Shown piece after piece: positions 1 to 6,693 of a stretch of 39,057 nucleotides of DNA (within the stretch, counting starts at the first letter, position 1; each line of letters begins with the position of its first letter). Origin of the DNA: an uncultured Hungatella sp. (lineage in GTDB: Bacteria; Bacillota; Clostridia; Lachnospirales; Lachnospiraceae). The position numbers and the translations under genes were made by a program. The DNA lies in NCBI GenBank assembly GCA_910585435.1, contig CAJUEJ010000012.1, forward strand, positions 60,650 through 99,706, read 5' to 3'. Below the pieces are notes generated by a model that saw only the letters and a list, made by a program, of their open reading frames with translations, was not told the origin of the DNA and did not search any database.

Positions 1-1262
1 CCTTCCATTTCCTTCTTGGACTTCTGGCCTTCCGGCTCTACCGCTACCATAGGCTCTGTGTTATCCACCTTGAATTCCCACTTCTTAGTGCCTTTTTCCA
101 TGTCCGCTCTGGATTTCTGGCCCTCCGGCTGCACCGCCGCCATGGGCTTTGTTCCTCCTGTCTTGAAATCCCATTTTTTGGAATTTCCTTCCATCTGCTC
201 CTTGGACTTCTGCCCTTCCGGCTCTACCGCTGCCATAGGCTTATGATTCTCTTTCCCATCCACCCTGTAATTCCACTTCCTGGCAACAGCTTCCATCTCT
301 TCTCTGGTCTTCTGCCCCTTTGGCTCTGCTGCTGCCATAGGCTCTATATTATCCGCCTTAAACTCCCATTTCCTGGCGTTTTTTTCCAATTCCTTCTTTG
401 TCTTCTGATTCACCGGCTGTACAGACCGCATAGGCTGATGATTCTCCTTGCCGCCTTCCGTATACTTCCACTTTTTGGCAGCGGCCTCCATCTCTTTCTT
501 TGATTTCTGATTTGCCGGCTCCACTGCCGCCATAGGCACAGTATTGTTCACCGGCTTCCCGTCAGCCGGCTGGCCGGTTTTCATGCTCCATTTCTTTGCC
601 CTGGCCATAAAATCCTTAAGCACAGGTTCCTCATCATTAACAGATGTCCTTCTTACTATCTCATTGCCTTCCTTATCCATCTCCACAGTATTAAACCAGG
701 TAGTACCATGTCTGGCCGACTGCTTTCCATTTCCCTTTTTATCCTTATCATGAAACTGCCAGGGTTCCTCCATCAGGAAGCTTCCGGCGATATTTTCCAT
801 ACACGCCATCTCCCTGTATGCGATGGTGGTTGTCTCCGTCAAAAGCCCGCTTTTCTCCGCGTTCAGCTCCCCATATTCCTTTGCCATCACCGTACATCCT
901 GTAAAAACATACATACGGACCGGAAGAAAATCCCCGTACACCGAATACCGGTTGACAAACAAAATCACCGGCAGCACCAGATCCGTGCCGCTGGTCAGCG
1001 GATCCAGAATATCCACTCCCACATACCTTTCCACCTGAAACGTAAACGGTTTCGAAATAGGCTTACGCCGCATATGGACATAGTCATTAAGCCCTCCCTC
1101 CTGAATCAGTTCATACTCATTCTCCCTCTGAAAAGCACGAACCGACCTGCAGGGCAGGTCATACACTCCCTCTACACGAAGCATAAAATTAAAATTCACC
1201 GCCGGATTCTTTCCATAATTCCGGACAAAAATATTCCCCGAATCTGCCGTCGTATACGCCAT
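1..1262 (-). CDS. Second CIS tail-tube protein with C-terminal PM-repeat extension (3' end outside window)
   Basis: The minus-strand frame is open from ATG at 1262 (MAYTTADSG...) to the window edge, giving 420 visible residues with no stop. Residues about 15-165 resemble the gp19/TIGR02241 tail-tube family: an FNFMLRVEGV opening, then GGLNDYVH and a later TTTIAYREM strand. After a charged linker (about 165-240) come at least six tandem units of 31 or 34 residues with consensus PMAAVEPEGQKSKxEMExxxKKWxF. Each is a Pro/Met turn followed by a Lys/Glu-rich helix ending in Trp. The repeat starts (Pro-Met codons) lie near 533, 431, 338, 236, 143 and 50. Tube proteins are normally about 150 aa, so the extension is the oddity. 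It lies 60 nt after the DUF6760 gene, the usual eCIS order. By family it stacks in the inner tube or forms the tube-baseplate adaptor. The role of the repeats is unknown. Confidence 0.85.
   Translation of the reverse strand, partial: MAYTTADSGNIFVRNYGKNPAVNFNFMLRVEGVYDLPCRSVRAFQRENEYELIQEGGLNDYVHMRRKPISKPFTFQVERYVGVDILDPLTSGTDLVLPVILFVNRYSVYGDFLPVRMYVFTGCTVMAKEYGELNAEKSGLLTETTTIAYREMACMENIAGSFLMEEPWQFHDKDKKGNGKQSARHGTTWFNTVEMDKEGNEIVRRTSVNDEEPVLKDFMARAKKWSMKTGQPADGKPVNNTVPMAAVEPANQKSKKEMEAAAKKWKYTEGGKENHQPMRSVQPVNQKTKKELEKNARKWEFKADNIEPMAAAEPKGQKTREEMEAVARKWNYRVDGKENHKPMAAVEPEGQKSKEQMEGNSKKWDFKTGGTKPMAAVQPEGQKSRADMEKGTKKWEFKVDNTEPMVAVEPEGQKSKKEME
50..533 (-). repeat. Tandem 93/102-bp coding repeats
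   Basis: Six Pro-Met codon pairs recur at spacings of 93, 93, 102, 93 and 102 bp inside the tube-protein gene. This encodes alternating 31- and 34-residue units, the longer ones carrying an extra GKENH-type turn. The units differ by many substitutions, so they are old protein repeats and not a recent DNA slippage product. The array continues past the left edge. Confidence 0.85.
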
Positions 1263-1322
1263 ATTCCATCAACCTTTCCAACTCCAGCCCATTTCCATCC
1301 TGCCTAAAAGCCTTCCTCTTCT

Positions 1323-1526
1323 CTACCTTGAAGCCTTCATCTCCAAAATACTCTTTTCCTTCTCTTTTTTGGAGGGATTCAAACTCTGATTAATCTGCGA
1401 TATCTCACCGCACCATTTTCTCCTGCTCATATGGTCAAGTCCCATAACTTCCTCTCTGCCCCAGTGAAAATAATACGAGATAAACGCCATCTCCCGATAC
1501 AATTCTTCCTTCGGATATAGTTTTAT
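1323..1526 (-). CDS. DUF6760-family CIS protein, start uncertain
   Basis: A short minus-strand gene ending at TAG 1325-1323. The product reads YPKEELYREMAFISYYFHW, then GREEVMGLDHMSRRKWCGEI, and ends in a Lys/Glu-rich tail, 67 aa in all. This matches DUF6760, a small protein found between the tube genes of extracellular CIS clusters; its role there is not established, perhaps tube assembly. The frame has no ATG, GTG or TTG ahead of the conserved YP-LY motif. Reading the whole domain needs an ATA at 1526 that overlaps the upstream stop codon and lies directly behind a GGGGAGGG ribosome binding site. Alternatives are TTG at 1502 or ATG at 1490, which drop part of the motif. The identity is firm; the start is not. 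Confidence 0.75.
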   Translation of the reverse strand: MKLYPKEELYREMAFISYYFHWGREEVMGLDHMSRRKWCGEISQINQSLNPSKKEKEKSILEMKASR

Positions 1527-1885
1527 CCCTCCCCGGTAAAATTTAGAGGCGCCTTAAAAATCTTTCCACAGTCCGGGCACACCACCTCCATAACCGGCGG
1601 TTCAATATCATTAATCCTCTGATACATATCCTGCAAAAAAGCCAGATCCGCGGTAAACAGCTTCTCAATCACATTGGCCGTCACCATCTCCAGCCCCTCC
1701 AGCTCCGTCACCACCTTACCCAATATGACAATCGTAAGATAAGAAGGATTACTCAAAACCCTGGGATCCCTGGTAGCACTAATCTCATCCCCTGCCGTAG
1801 CCAAACGCATCTTCCCCCTCCGATGAAGCTCCCCCGCCCCATCCAAATACCCTTTCGGCAAAGTAAACTCATAAACCGTTTCCAT
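1523..1885 (-). CDS. Small CIS tail-assembly protein with CxxC motif
   Basis: 120 aa. ATG at 1885 has AAGGAG seven bases upstream. It sits between the tube and DUF6760 genes, where eCIS and phage-tail clusters usually encode a 120-150 aa tail-assembly protein. The N-terminus (YEFTLPKGYLDGAGELHRRG) is beta-like. The middle resembles a helical chaperone segment (VVTELEGLEMVTANVIEKL). The C-terminus has a single pair CPDC (Cys103, Cys106), which could bind metal in a dimer or with a partner. By context it likely chaperones tube or tape-measure assembly. The stop overlaps the start region of the DUF6760 gene, so translation is probably coupled. The family assignment is by context plus general resemblance. 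Confidence 0.75.
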   Translation of the reverse strand: METVYEFTLPKGYLDGAGELHRRGKMRLATAGDEISATRDPRVLSNPSYLTIVILGKVVTELEGLEMVTANVIEKLFTADLAFLQDMYQRINDIEPPVMEVVCPDCGKIFKAPLNFTGEG

Positions 1886-1997
1886 CCAATTACTCCTTTC
1901 CCATCAACACCCTCTGCACGCCAGCCAAGCCAGCCCCAGTCACCACCGCCGCTGCCGCGACTCTACTCCCCCCTCTTCCGAACTCCCTCATACCAAC

Positions 1998-2081
1998 GAA
2001 GTTCATCCACTCTTTTCCCCATAGCCAGCTCCGGAAGTTCATCCGCTCTTTTCCCCCATAGCCAGCCAACAGCCAGCTCCG
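1998..2081. repeat. Two-copy direct repeat beside the long hairpin
   Basis: A unit beginning GAAGTTCATCC at 1998-2033 is repeated at 2034-2081 with one substitution, one inserted C and a duplicated CAGCCA-like stretch. It abuts the long inverted repeat. The stretch from 1886 to 2308 holds no convincing gene; a 71-codon minus-strand frame there is composed of these repeats. Confidence 0.7.
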
Positions 2082-2272
2082 GAAAGGGTTTTCTTCCGTT
2101 TGCATTTGCAGGAGGCATAGAACCTCTTAGTTTGTGGGAATCTGCGTTAGGAGCAAAAACCGCAGTCCCGGCGAAGCGAGTTCGGATTTTTGCTCCTGTT
2201 TTTAGCAGATTCCCACAAGCTTAGAGGTTCTGGCTCCGAAACCCGCAAACGGAAGAAAACTCTTTCCGGAGC
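2076..2272. repeat. ~200-bp imperfect palindrome between tube and assembly genes
   Basis: The outer arms 2076-2103 and 2245-2272 are inverted copies differing at one base in 28. Further in, GTGGGAATCTGC at 2134-2145 pairs with its complement, and GGAGCAAAAA at 2150-2159 pairs with TTTTTGCTCC at 2187-2196. Together they form one long hairpin with a short GC-rich apex. It lies within the CIS operon transcript, between the tube and the 120-aa gene. It could be a MITE-like or REP-like dispersed element, or an mRNA processing/attenuation structure. No transposase gene is present. Confidence 0.85.
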
Positions 2273-2308
2273 GTCCCTCTAGCACCTATCTCTCAACAAT
2301 GACTCCTC

Positions 2309-2803
2309 TTAGTTCGGAATCACCAACTCCTCATACGCAATCTCCACACTCTCAATCGCCACATCACTTGTCTTAGCATCCAAATCCGGCGCATTATACT
2401 TGGTAACCCACGCATTGGTCAAAATCCAAACCCTGGTCCCACTAATCGCCGTAGCAATAGTCTGCGGAGCTCCCCCATTGATATCAATCATCTCAATCTG
2501 CACATTATTCCTGGGAATCTCCCCGCGAACCTCGCTGACGCACTCCTGAATCCAGGTCTTAAACGCACTATCCAGCGTATACCCCATCTTCAGCGTCACA
2601 TTTCCATGCTTCACCAATCCCGGAATCTTAACCGGAGCCAGACTGTTGGCATTGCCCTGACGGAACTCAATCACATCAACCGACGCCTCCACCCCTGTCA
2701 CTTCACTGAACGCCGCGGTACCGGAAACCCCGTCCACAGTCACCAGGAAGTTCATCTTTGTCAAAGGATAGGCAAGGCCCTTACTGTTTTCATATGTTGC
2801 CAT
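2309..2803 (-). CDS. CIS inner tube protein (gp19 family)
   Basis: 164 aa, the normal length of T4 gp19-like tube subunits. ATG at 2803 has AAGGAG upstream. The N-terminal pattern (YPLTKMNFLVTVDG, then FSEVTGVEA) and the middle GLVKHGNVTLKMG strand are characteristic of the family. The C-terminus (SDVAIESVEIAYEELVIP) is also typical. The protein stacks as hexameric rings that form the rigid tube pushed through the target membrane when the sheath contracts, and whose lumen may carry cargo. It follows the sheath gene after a 140-bp gap containing a hairpin, and probably needs to be made in about the same amount as sheath. Confidence 0.96.
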   Translation of the reverse strand: MATYENSKGLAYPLTKMNFLVTVDGVSGTAAFSEVTGVEASVDVIEFRQGNANSLAPVKIPGLVKHGNVTLKMGYTLDSAFKTWIQECVSEVRGEIPRNNVQIEMIDINGGAPQTIATAISGTRVWILTNAWVTKYNAPDLDAKTSDVAIESVEIAYEELVIPN

Positions 2804-2826
2804 TTTTTATCTCTCCTTTTTTCAAT

Positions 2827-2918
2827 ATATACCCGTGGGCCAAATGATTTGCCAGCATTCCCTCATTATTTCGACAAAAGCGGCCAATCATTTGGCAAAT
2901 AAGTATGCTCGTGAGTAT
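2827..2918. promoter_or_regulatory. Intercistronic hairpin between sheath and tube
   Basis: CCAAATGATTTGCC at 2840-2853 pairs with GGCCAATCATTTGG at 2882-2895 with one mismatch, enclosing about 28 nt. Flanking TATAC and GTATA may extend the stem. There is no U-tract on the minus strand, so it is more likely an mRNA-stability or processing element than a full terminator. It could tune the ratio of sheath to tube. Confidence 0.55.
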
Positions 2919-2943
2919 AAATCCGTAACCCTTCAGCTGCTCC

Positions 2944-4647
2944 TTAACTCTCCTGTGCCTCTCCCCCTGACTCAGCCGTATGCTGTGTCACACGGAAGAT
3001 AACGAACTCAGCCGGACGCGACGGAGCAATCCCGATATTGCATATCAGTCTGCCGTTCATAATATCATCCCTGCTCATGGTAGACGGTCCGATCTCCACA
3101 AAATACCCTTCGCTTGGAGATGCACCTGCCAGCATACCGGTTCTCCACATGCTGTCAAGGAAGGAGGAAATGGTCAGGCTGACTCTCTGCCACAAGGTAG
3201 CATCATTCGGCTCAAATACAACCCAGTTGGTGTTGGCCTTGATGCTCTCCTCCACATAGATAAAGAGCCTTCTCACGTTCACATACTTAAACGCCGTATT
3301 GCTGCTGGCGGTCCTTGCACCCCAGACACGGATTCCCTGTCCCGGGATGGCACGAATCAGATTGATGCCTTCCGGATTCAGAATATCCTGCTCCGCCTTG
3401 GTATAATTTACCTTCAATCCGGTACAGAACACAATCTCATTGGCCGGAGCCTTGTGAACGCCTCTGTTGATATCTGTCCTGGAATAAATACCCATCACAG
3501 CCCCGGACGGCGGAACGAAATCGCTCTTGTTGGAAGAGCGGTCAAAGACCTGAATCCACGGATGATACATGGCTGCATAAGAAGAATCAATGATTCCCCT
3601 GTACTCAATCAAATCCTTTGTCTTGTACATATCCTTCGGCATATCAAACACAGCCACCCTGCTCTTTAAATTCTCACAATGAGCAGTCAGGGACACAATC
3701 ACCTCCGGGTCCGTAATCCCCGGAATCGCCATCATGCTTACCGTACTGTTCTCCAGGAAAGACTGAATCCCCGTACGTTTCCCCGGCCCTTCGTCAACAC
3801 CGATAAAGGTAAGAGGCGTCACTTTATCCATAGTGCCGTCAAAGCCGCCCTCCAGGGTCAGCATACCTCTCTGAATCCCTTCTCCGAAAACAGCCTCCAC
3901 CGGATTACCCAGCTTTTCCAGCTGCCCTACGGACACCTTCACCAGCTCGCTTTTAGACAGCTGAGAAGCTATGTAGTTGGGAGCCGCCGTATTGAAGCTT
4001 AACTCTCCGTAATTCTCCACCTCATCATTGTAGCGGACACTGACATCCACAGTCACCAGGTAAAGCACGGTCTTGGGAATAATCCCCTTATCCACCACGT
4101 CACCTGTAAAAGCAGCTTCAAAGGTTACCGTGTTGTCATAAATGGTAACGATGCGGTTGTATTCTCCGTTTACCTCCACCAGGTCGCCTTCTCTGAAGCC
4201 TTCTACAGACTTGGCCACATATCCGGTTCCGGACTCGGCAATCAGCTGCATTTTCCGTCTCTCGGCTGTGCTTAAGGAAATCTGGATACGGTTGCCCCAT
4301 TTTCCTTCATTGGCTGCTTCCACCGTAAGAAGTCCCATTTCCTTTTTCGCCGCGGCAGCATCCTCCGGAATCACACGGGATACAAAGCATCTGGTTCCTC
4401 CGTTGATGAAAAACTGCTCCACGCTGTTGGCCAGATAGCGATATTCTCCATGGGTGAACTCACTTAGGAATCCTCCAAACTGTTTCGTAAAGCTTTTGAA
4501 GCTTGTTACCAGGGACGGGGCCCCTATGGTAGGGCCTTTTTCTGCGAAGCCGATAAATCCGGCCGTGCTGGTCCCCACACCTTCTATGCTCCGTGGAGAA
4601 TTGTCATATTCTTCCACGTATACGCCCGGTGTAAAATATTCTGCCAT
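2944..4647 (-). CDS. CIS contractile sheath protein
   Basis: 567 aa. ATG at 4647 has AAAGGAG upstream. The N-terminus FTPGVYVEEYDNSPRSIEGV followed by TSTAGFIGFAEKGP is a hallmark of phage and CIS tail sheath proteins. The C-terminal domain (GWV-type VFEPNDATLWQRV, then SRPAEFVIFRVTQ) contains the conserved sheath core that interlocks neighbouring subunits by strand exchange. The subunits form a helical sheath around the tube and contract to drive it outwards. Only one sheath gene is visible, whereas many eCIS encode two or three. It lies between the DUF4280 tip gene and the tube gene. Confidence 0.97.
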   Translation of the reverse strand: MAEYFTPGVYVEEYDNSPRSIEGVGTSTAGFIGFAEKGPTIGAPSLVTSFKSFTKQFGGFLSEFTHGEYRYLANSVEQFFINGGTRCFVSRVIPEDAAAAKKEMGLLTVEAANEGKWGNRIQISLSTAERRKMQLIAESGTGYVAKSVEGFREGDLVEVNGEYNRIVTIYDNTVTFEAAFTGDVVDKGIIPKTVLYLVTVDVSVRYNDEVENYGELSFNTAAPNYIASQLSKSELVKVSVGQLEKLGNPVEAVFGEGIQRGMLTLEGGFDGTMDKVTPLTFIGVDEGPGKRTGIQSFLENSTVSMMAIPGITDPEVIVSLTAHCENLKSRVAVFDMPKDMYKTKDLIEYRGIIDSSYAAMYHPWIQVFDRSSNKSDFVPPSGAVMGIYSRTDINRGVHKAPANEIVFCTGLKVNYTKAEQDILNPEGINLIRAIPGQGIRVWGARTASSNTAFKYVNVRRLFIYVEESIKANTNWVVFEPNDATLWQRVSLTISSFLDSMWRTGMLAGASPSEGYFVEIGPSTMSRDDIMNGRLICNIGIAPSRPAEFVIFRVTQHTAESGGEAQES

Positions 4648-4690
4648 GATAGTAGTTCTCCTTTCATTCTCTTTATCGCTGTTTTTCCGC

Positions 4691-5080
4691 TTACGATATG
4701 ACTGCCTTTACCTGCCCCGGTGAGACGATGCTTATATTCCCCATTCCGTTTGAGCACATAAGCTTGCAGTCATTGGTCAGACAGGGCTTTCCTCCCACCA
4801 GCACAGTGGGCTTCGTAGGAATCCAGGTTCCTGCCGGCACCAGCATACAGGGCTGGGGCGTCAATACTCCCAGCGCCGCCGCCGTAGCCGCCGCCACCTG
4901 TGGATTGGCCATGGATGTACACATTCCAAAAGGGGTAATGTTGGCCGCCTGGCAGTCCTGAATCGTGGCCGCAGGCTTCCCCTCCACCATACAGGTTGTC
5001 TGGGATGTGGCATTGACCGTTCCCGGCGCCGTTCCGAAGGAACACATGGCCGATGCCCCGGTTACTACGATTTGCGCCAT
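4691..5080 (-). CDS. DUF4280 PAAR-like spike-tip protein
   Basis: 129 aa. ATG at 5080 has AAGGAG eight bases upstream and overlaps the end of the 251-aa gene by 16 nt. It shows the DUF4280 pattern: an N-terminal VVTGASAMCSFGTAPG, a middle NITPFGMCTSMANP, and a C-terminal CLTNDCKLMCSNGMGNISI with a closing SPGQ. Nine Cys residues (13, 30, 43, 54, 78, 99, 104, 108 and nearby) are consistent with metal binding or rigid packing in a PAAR-like beta-helical tip. Such proteins cap the VgrG-like spike and may carry effectors. No toxin domain is fused here. Its place ahead of the sheath gene, away from a spike gene, is worth noting. Confidence 0.9.
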   Translation of the reverse strand: MAQIVVTGASAMCSFGTAPGTVNATSQTTCMVEGKPAATIQDCQAANITPFGMCTSMANPQVAAATAAALGVLTPQPCMLVPAGTWIPTKPTVLVGGKPCLTNDCKLMCSNGMGNISIVSPGQVKAVIS

Positions 5081-5820
5081 AATGTCTGCTCCTTTTCCTC
5101 CAGCCTGCGAAAATCCACCATCTTGAAATTCTCCTTCCCCTCCACTACATACCGGACCAGATACAAAAGACGGGATGCGTCGTCTCTGACCCTCAGCACA
5201 TAGTCTCCTTGGGGCGTCACCCTTCCGAAGACAATCCGGGCAATGGGAGAATTCACGGAAAATGGTTCCTTTAACGGCTGGCTGATCTTTATGGAAGATT
5301 CCGATAGTTCCTTTACCACGGTAAATGGCTCAAAGTCCTGCCTTTCCGGGTGAATCAGTCCATAATAGATGTGATCCATGCCTGACCTGTGCGTTTTAAA
5401 CAGCTTCATAATGCGTTTTCTCTCATCAAATTCGCTGATGCAGCAATAGGCCTGGCCTAAATGAACTGCCTGCACACTTTCCAGACCGGGAAGCTTTCCT
5501 GAGAAAGTAATGACCGGCGAAAGACTGGCTGCATTCTCTGACGGTATCAGGAACGCTTCTACCACAGGCATCTGGCTGTCCAGCTTCTCATACTCCACAG
5601 TCACCTGGCATGGATCAAAACCCCAGACCTGAATATCCAGGCTGCCGTCTTCCCGTCCACAGTTCAGGAATACGTAGTTACCGCTTCCTCTGGGAACAGG
5701 ACGGACCGGCTTGTGGTCTCTGAAAAACCGCACATTTTTCTCTTCTATCTCTGCGCCGGTTGTGGTGTCAATCAGACGAACCAGCAGATCCAGCTTGCAG
5801 CGAATGACAGATGCGTCCAC
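5065..5820 (-). CDS. Unknown CIS-operon protein, 251 aa, beta-rich
   Basis: The start is GTG at 5820 with GGGGGAG eight bases upstream; the end overlaps the DUF4280 gene. The first ~85 residues (LDLLVRLIDTTTGAEIEEKNVRFF, then GSGNYVFLN) look like an immunoglobulin-like or carboxypeptidase-regulatory-like fold, such as is seen attached to Pvc16-type cap proteins. The remainder is mixed beta (FSGKLPGLESVQAVHLG, later NSPIARIVFGRVTPQGDYVLRVRDD). No signal peptide or membrane segment is visible. It lies directly after the cap gene, separated only by the 90-bp repeats, so it may be a split-off C-terminal domain of the cap or a cap-associated protein. I do not recognise a named family. Confidence 0.8.
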   Translation of the reverse strand: MDASVIRCKLDLLVRLIDTTTGAEIEEKNVRFFRDHKPVRPVPRGSGNYVFLNCGREDGSLDIQVWGFDPCQVTVEYEKLDSQMPVVEAFLIPSENAASLSPVITFSGKLPGLESVQAVHLGQAYCCISEFDERKRIMKLFKTHRSGMDHIYYGLIHPERQDFEPFTVVKELSESSIKISQPLKEPFSVNSPIARIVFGRVTPQGDYVLRVRDDASRLLYLVRYVVEGKENFKMVDFRRLEEKEQTLWRKS

Positions 5821-5849
5821 CTTCTATACTCCCCCTTCCTCCTTTTTTC

Positions 5850-6119
5850 GGAATCGGCACGCGCCGCTCTGCGGCACCTGCCAGGTCGTCGGAGCGCATT
5901 CCAGTTGTGAAACTTTGTTTCACAAGCGCTCCTCCTCGCGGAATCGGCACGCGCCGCTCTGCGGCACCTGCCAGGTCGTCGGAGCACATTCCAGTTGTGA
6001 AACTTTGTTTCACAAGCGCTCCTCCTCGCGGAATCGGCACGCGCCGCTCTGCGGCACCTGCCAGGTCGTCGGAGCACATTCCAGTTGTGAAACTTTGTTT
6101 CACAAGCGCTCCTCCTCCC
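5850..6119. repeat. Three tandem copies of a 90-bp element with hairpins
   Basis: Near-identical units start at about 5850, 5940 and 6030. The first differs from the others mainly by G/A within the GGAGC(G/A)CATT segment. Each unit holds a palindrome TTGTGAAACAAAGTTTCACAA-type hairpin (9-bp arms, AAA loop) and a GC-rich hairpin (CCGC-AGA-GCGG inside GGCA/TGCC). Because 90 is divisible by three and the unit lacks stops in several frames, frames on both strands stay open through all copies. The DUF4255 stop codon at 6102-6100 lies inside the third copy, so the array begins at the very end of that gene. Confidence 0.92.
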
Positions 6120-6693
6120 CTGTAATATGCAGACCGAAGCTTGCGTCCGTGACACGTGGTGTGTCGATGATCACTTCGCTGGATAGGAATACGGGTGCCG
6201 CCTTATAGAACAGGCTGATCTGATACGGCTTGTTGATCGCCTGCCACACCCTTACCTTCTCCTCCAAACTTATCTTCGCCTGAGACAGTACAATGGGAGG
6301 CTCCTGCGTGGTGATCCAGGACTGCAGCTGATTTGGAAGAACAGAGCTGTTATCATTGACAATCTGCGCCACTCTTCCGATGATTTTTTGTATATCCGGC
6401 GCCTTTAACCCCATCTGGGAGGAACCGTTTATAAAGACCATATAGTAAAGGCCATATGGCCTGGGCGGCTTTTGAAGCTGCACCCGCCCCTTTTGAATAA
6501 AGGGCGGCTGCGTTACGTCGCTCTCTTCCCGGATATCATACAGATACAGCCCCAGGATATAGTCCACATCCTGGTCCGCCGGGGATGAGATCTCAATATT
6601 GTTGGGAGACGGTATAGGCTCCGGGCACATCTTTTTCCGCAGTGTTCTGACGATATGCGCGCTTACATCTGCTATTATCGGATAATCTGCCAT
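6100..6693 (-). CDS. DUF4255 (Pvc16-like) CIS cap/terminator protein
   Basis: 197 aa starting MADYPIIADV at ATG 6693, which overlaps the TAA of the 937-aa gene (TAATG). A longer in-frame start at 6801 has no reason to be used. The pattern matches DUF4255: IADVSAHIVRTLR at the start, then VDYILGLYLYDIREES, RPYGLYYMVFI, and a C-terminal NKPYQISLFYKAAPVFL. Members of this family cap the sheath-tube end distal to the baseplate in eCIS. It is the first clear CIS structural gene after the membrane-protein block. Its coding end runs into the 90-bp repeat array, so the last few residues (GEEERL) come from repeat DNA. Confidence 0.93.
   Translation of the reverse strand: MADYPIIADVSAHIVRTLRKKMCPEPIPSPNNIEISSPADQDVDYILGLYLYDIREESDVTQPPFIQKGRVQLQKPPRPYGLYYMVFINGSSQMGLKAPDIQKIIGRVAQIVNDNSSVLPNQLQSWITTQEPPIVLSQAKISLEEKVRVWQAINKPYQISLFYKAAPVFLSSEVIIDTPRVTDASFGLHITGEEERL

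Noticed and set aside
16..246. Plus-strand frame with DFWPSG repeats
   Set aside because: It is the complement of the tandem repeats in the minus-strand tube gene, whose translation carries the tube-family motifs and a ribosome binding site.
1890..2105. 71-codon minus-strand frame ending just before the 120-aa gene
   Set aside because: It consists of the long hairpin arm and the two-copy direct repeat; its end is simply the ribosome binding site of the next gene. No family resemblance.
5850..6119. CRISPR-like array
   Set aside because: The units are contiguous with no unique spacers and no cas genes are nearby.
5711..6208. Open frames on both strands through the 90-bp repeats
   Set aside because: Unit length divisible by three and lack of stops explain them; there is no ribosome binding site and all are made of the same repeat.
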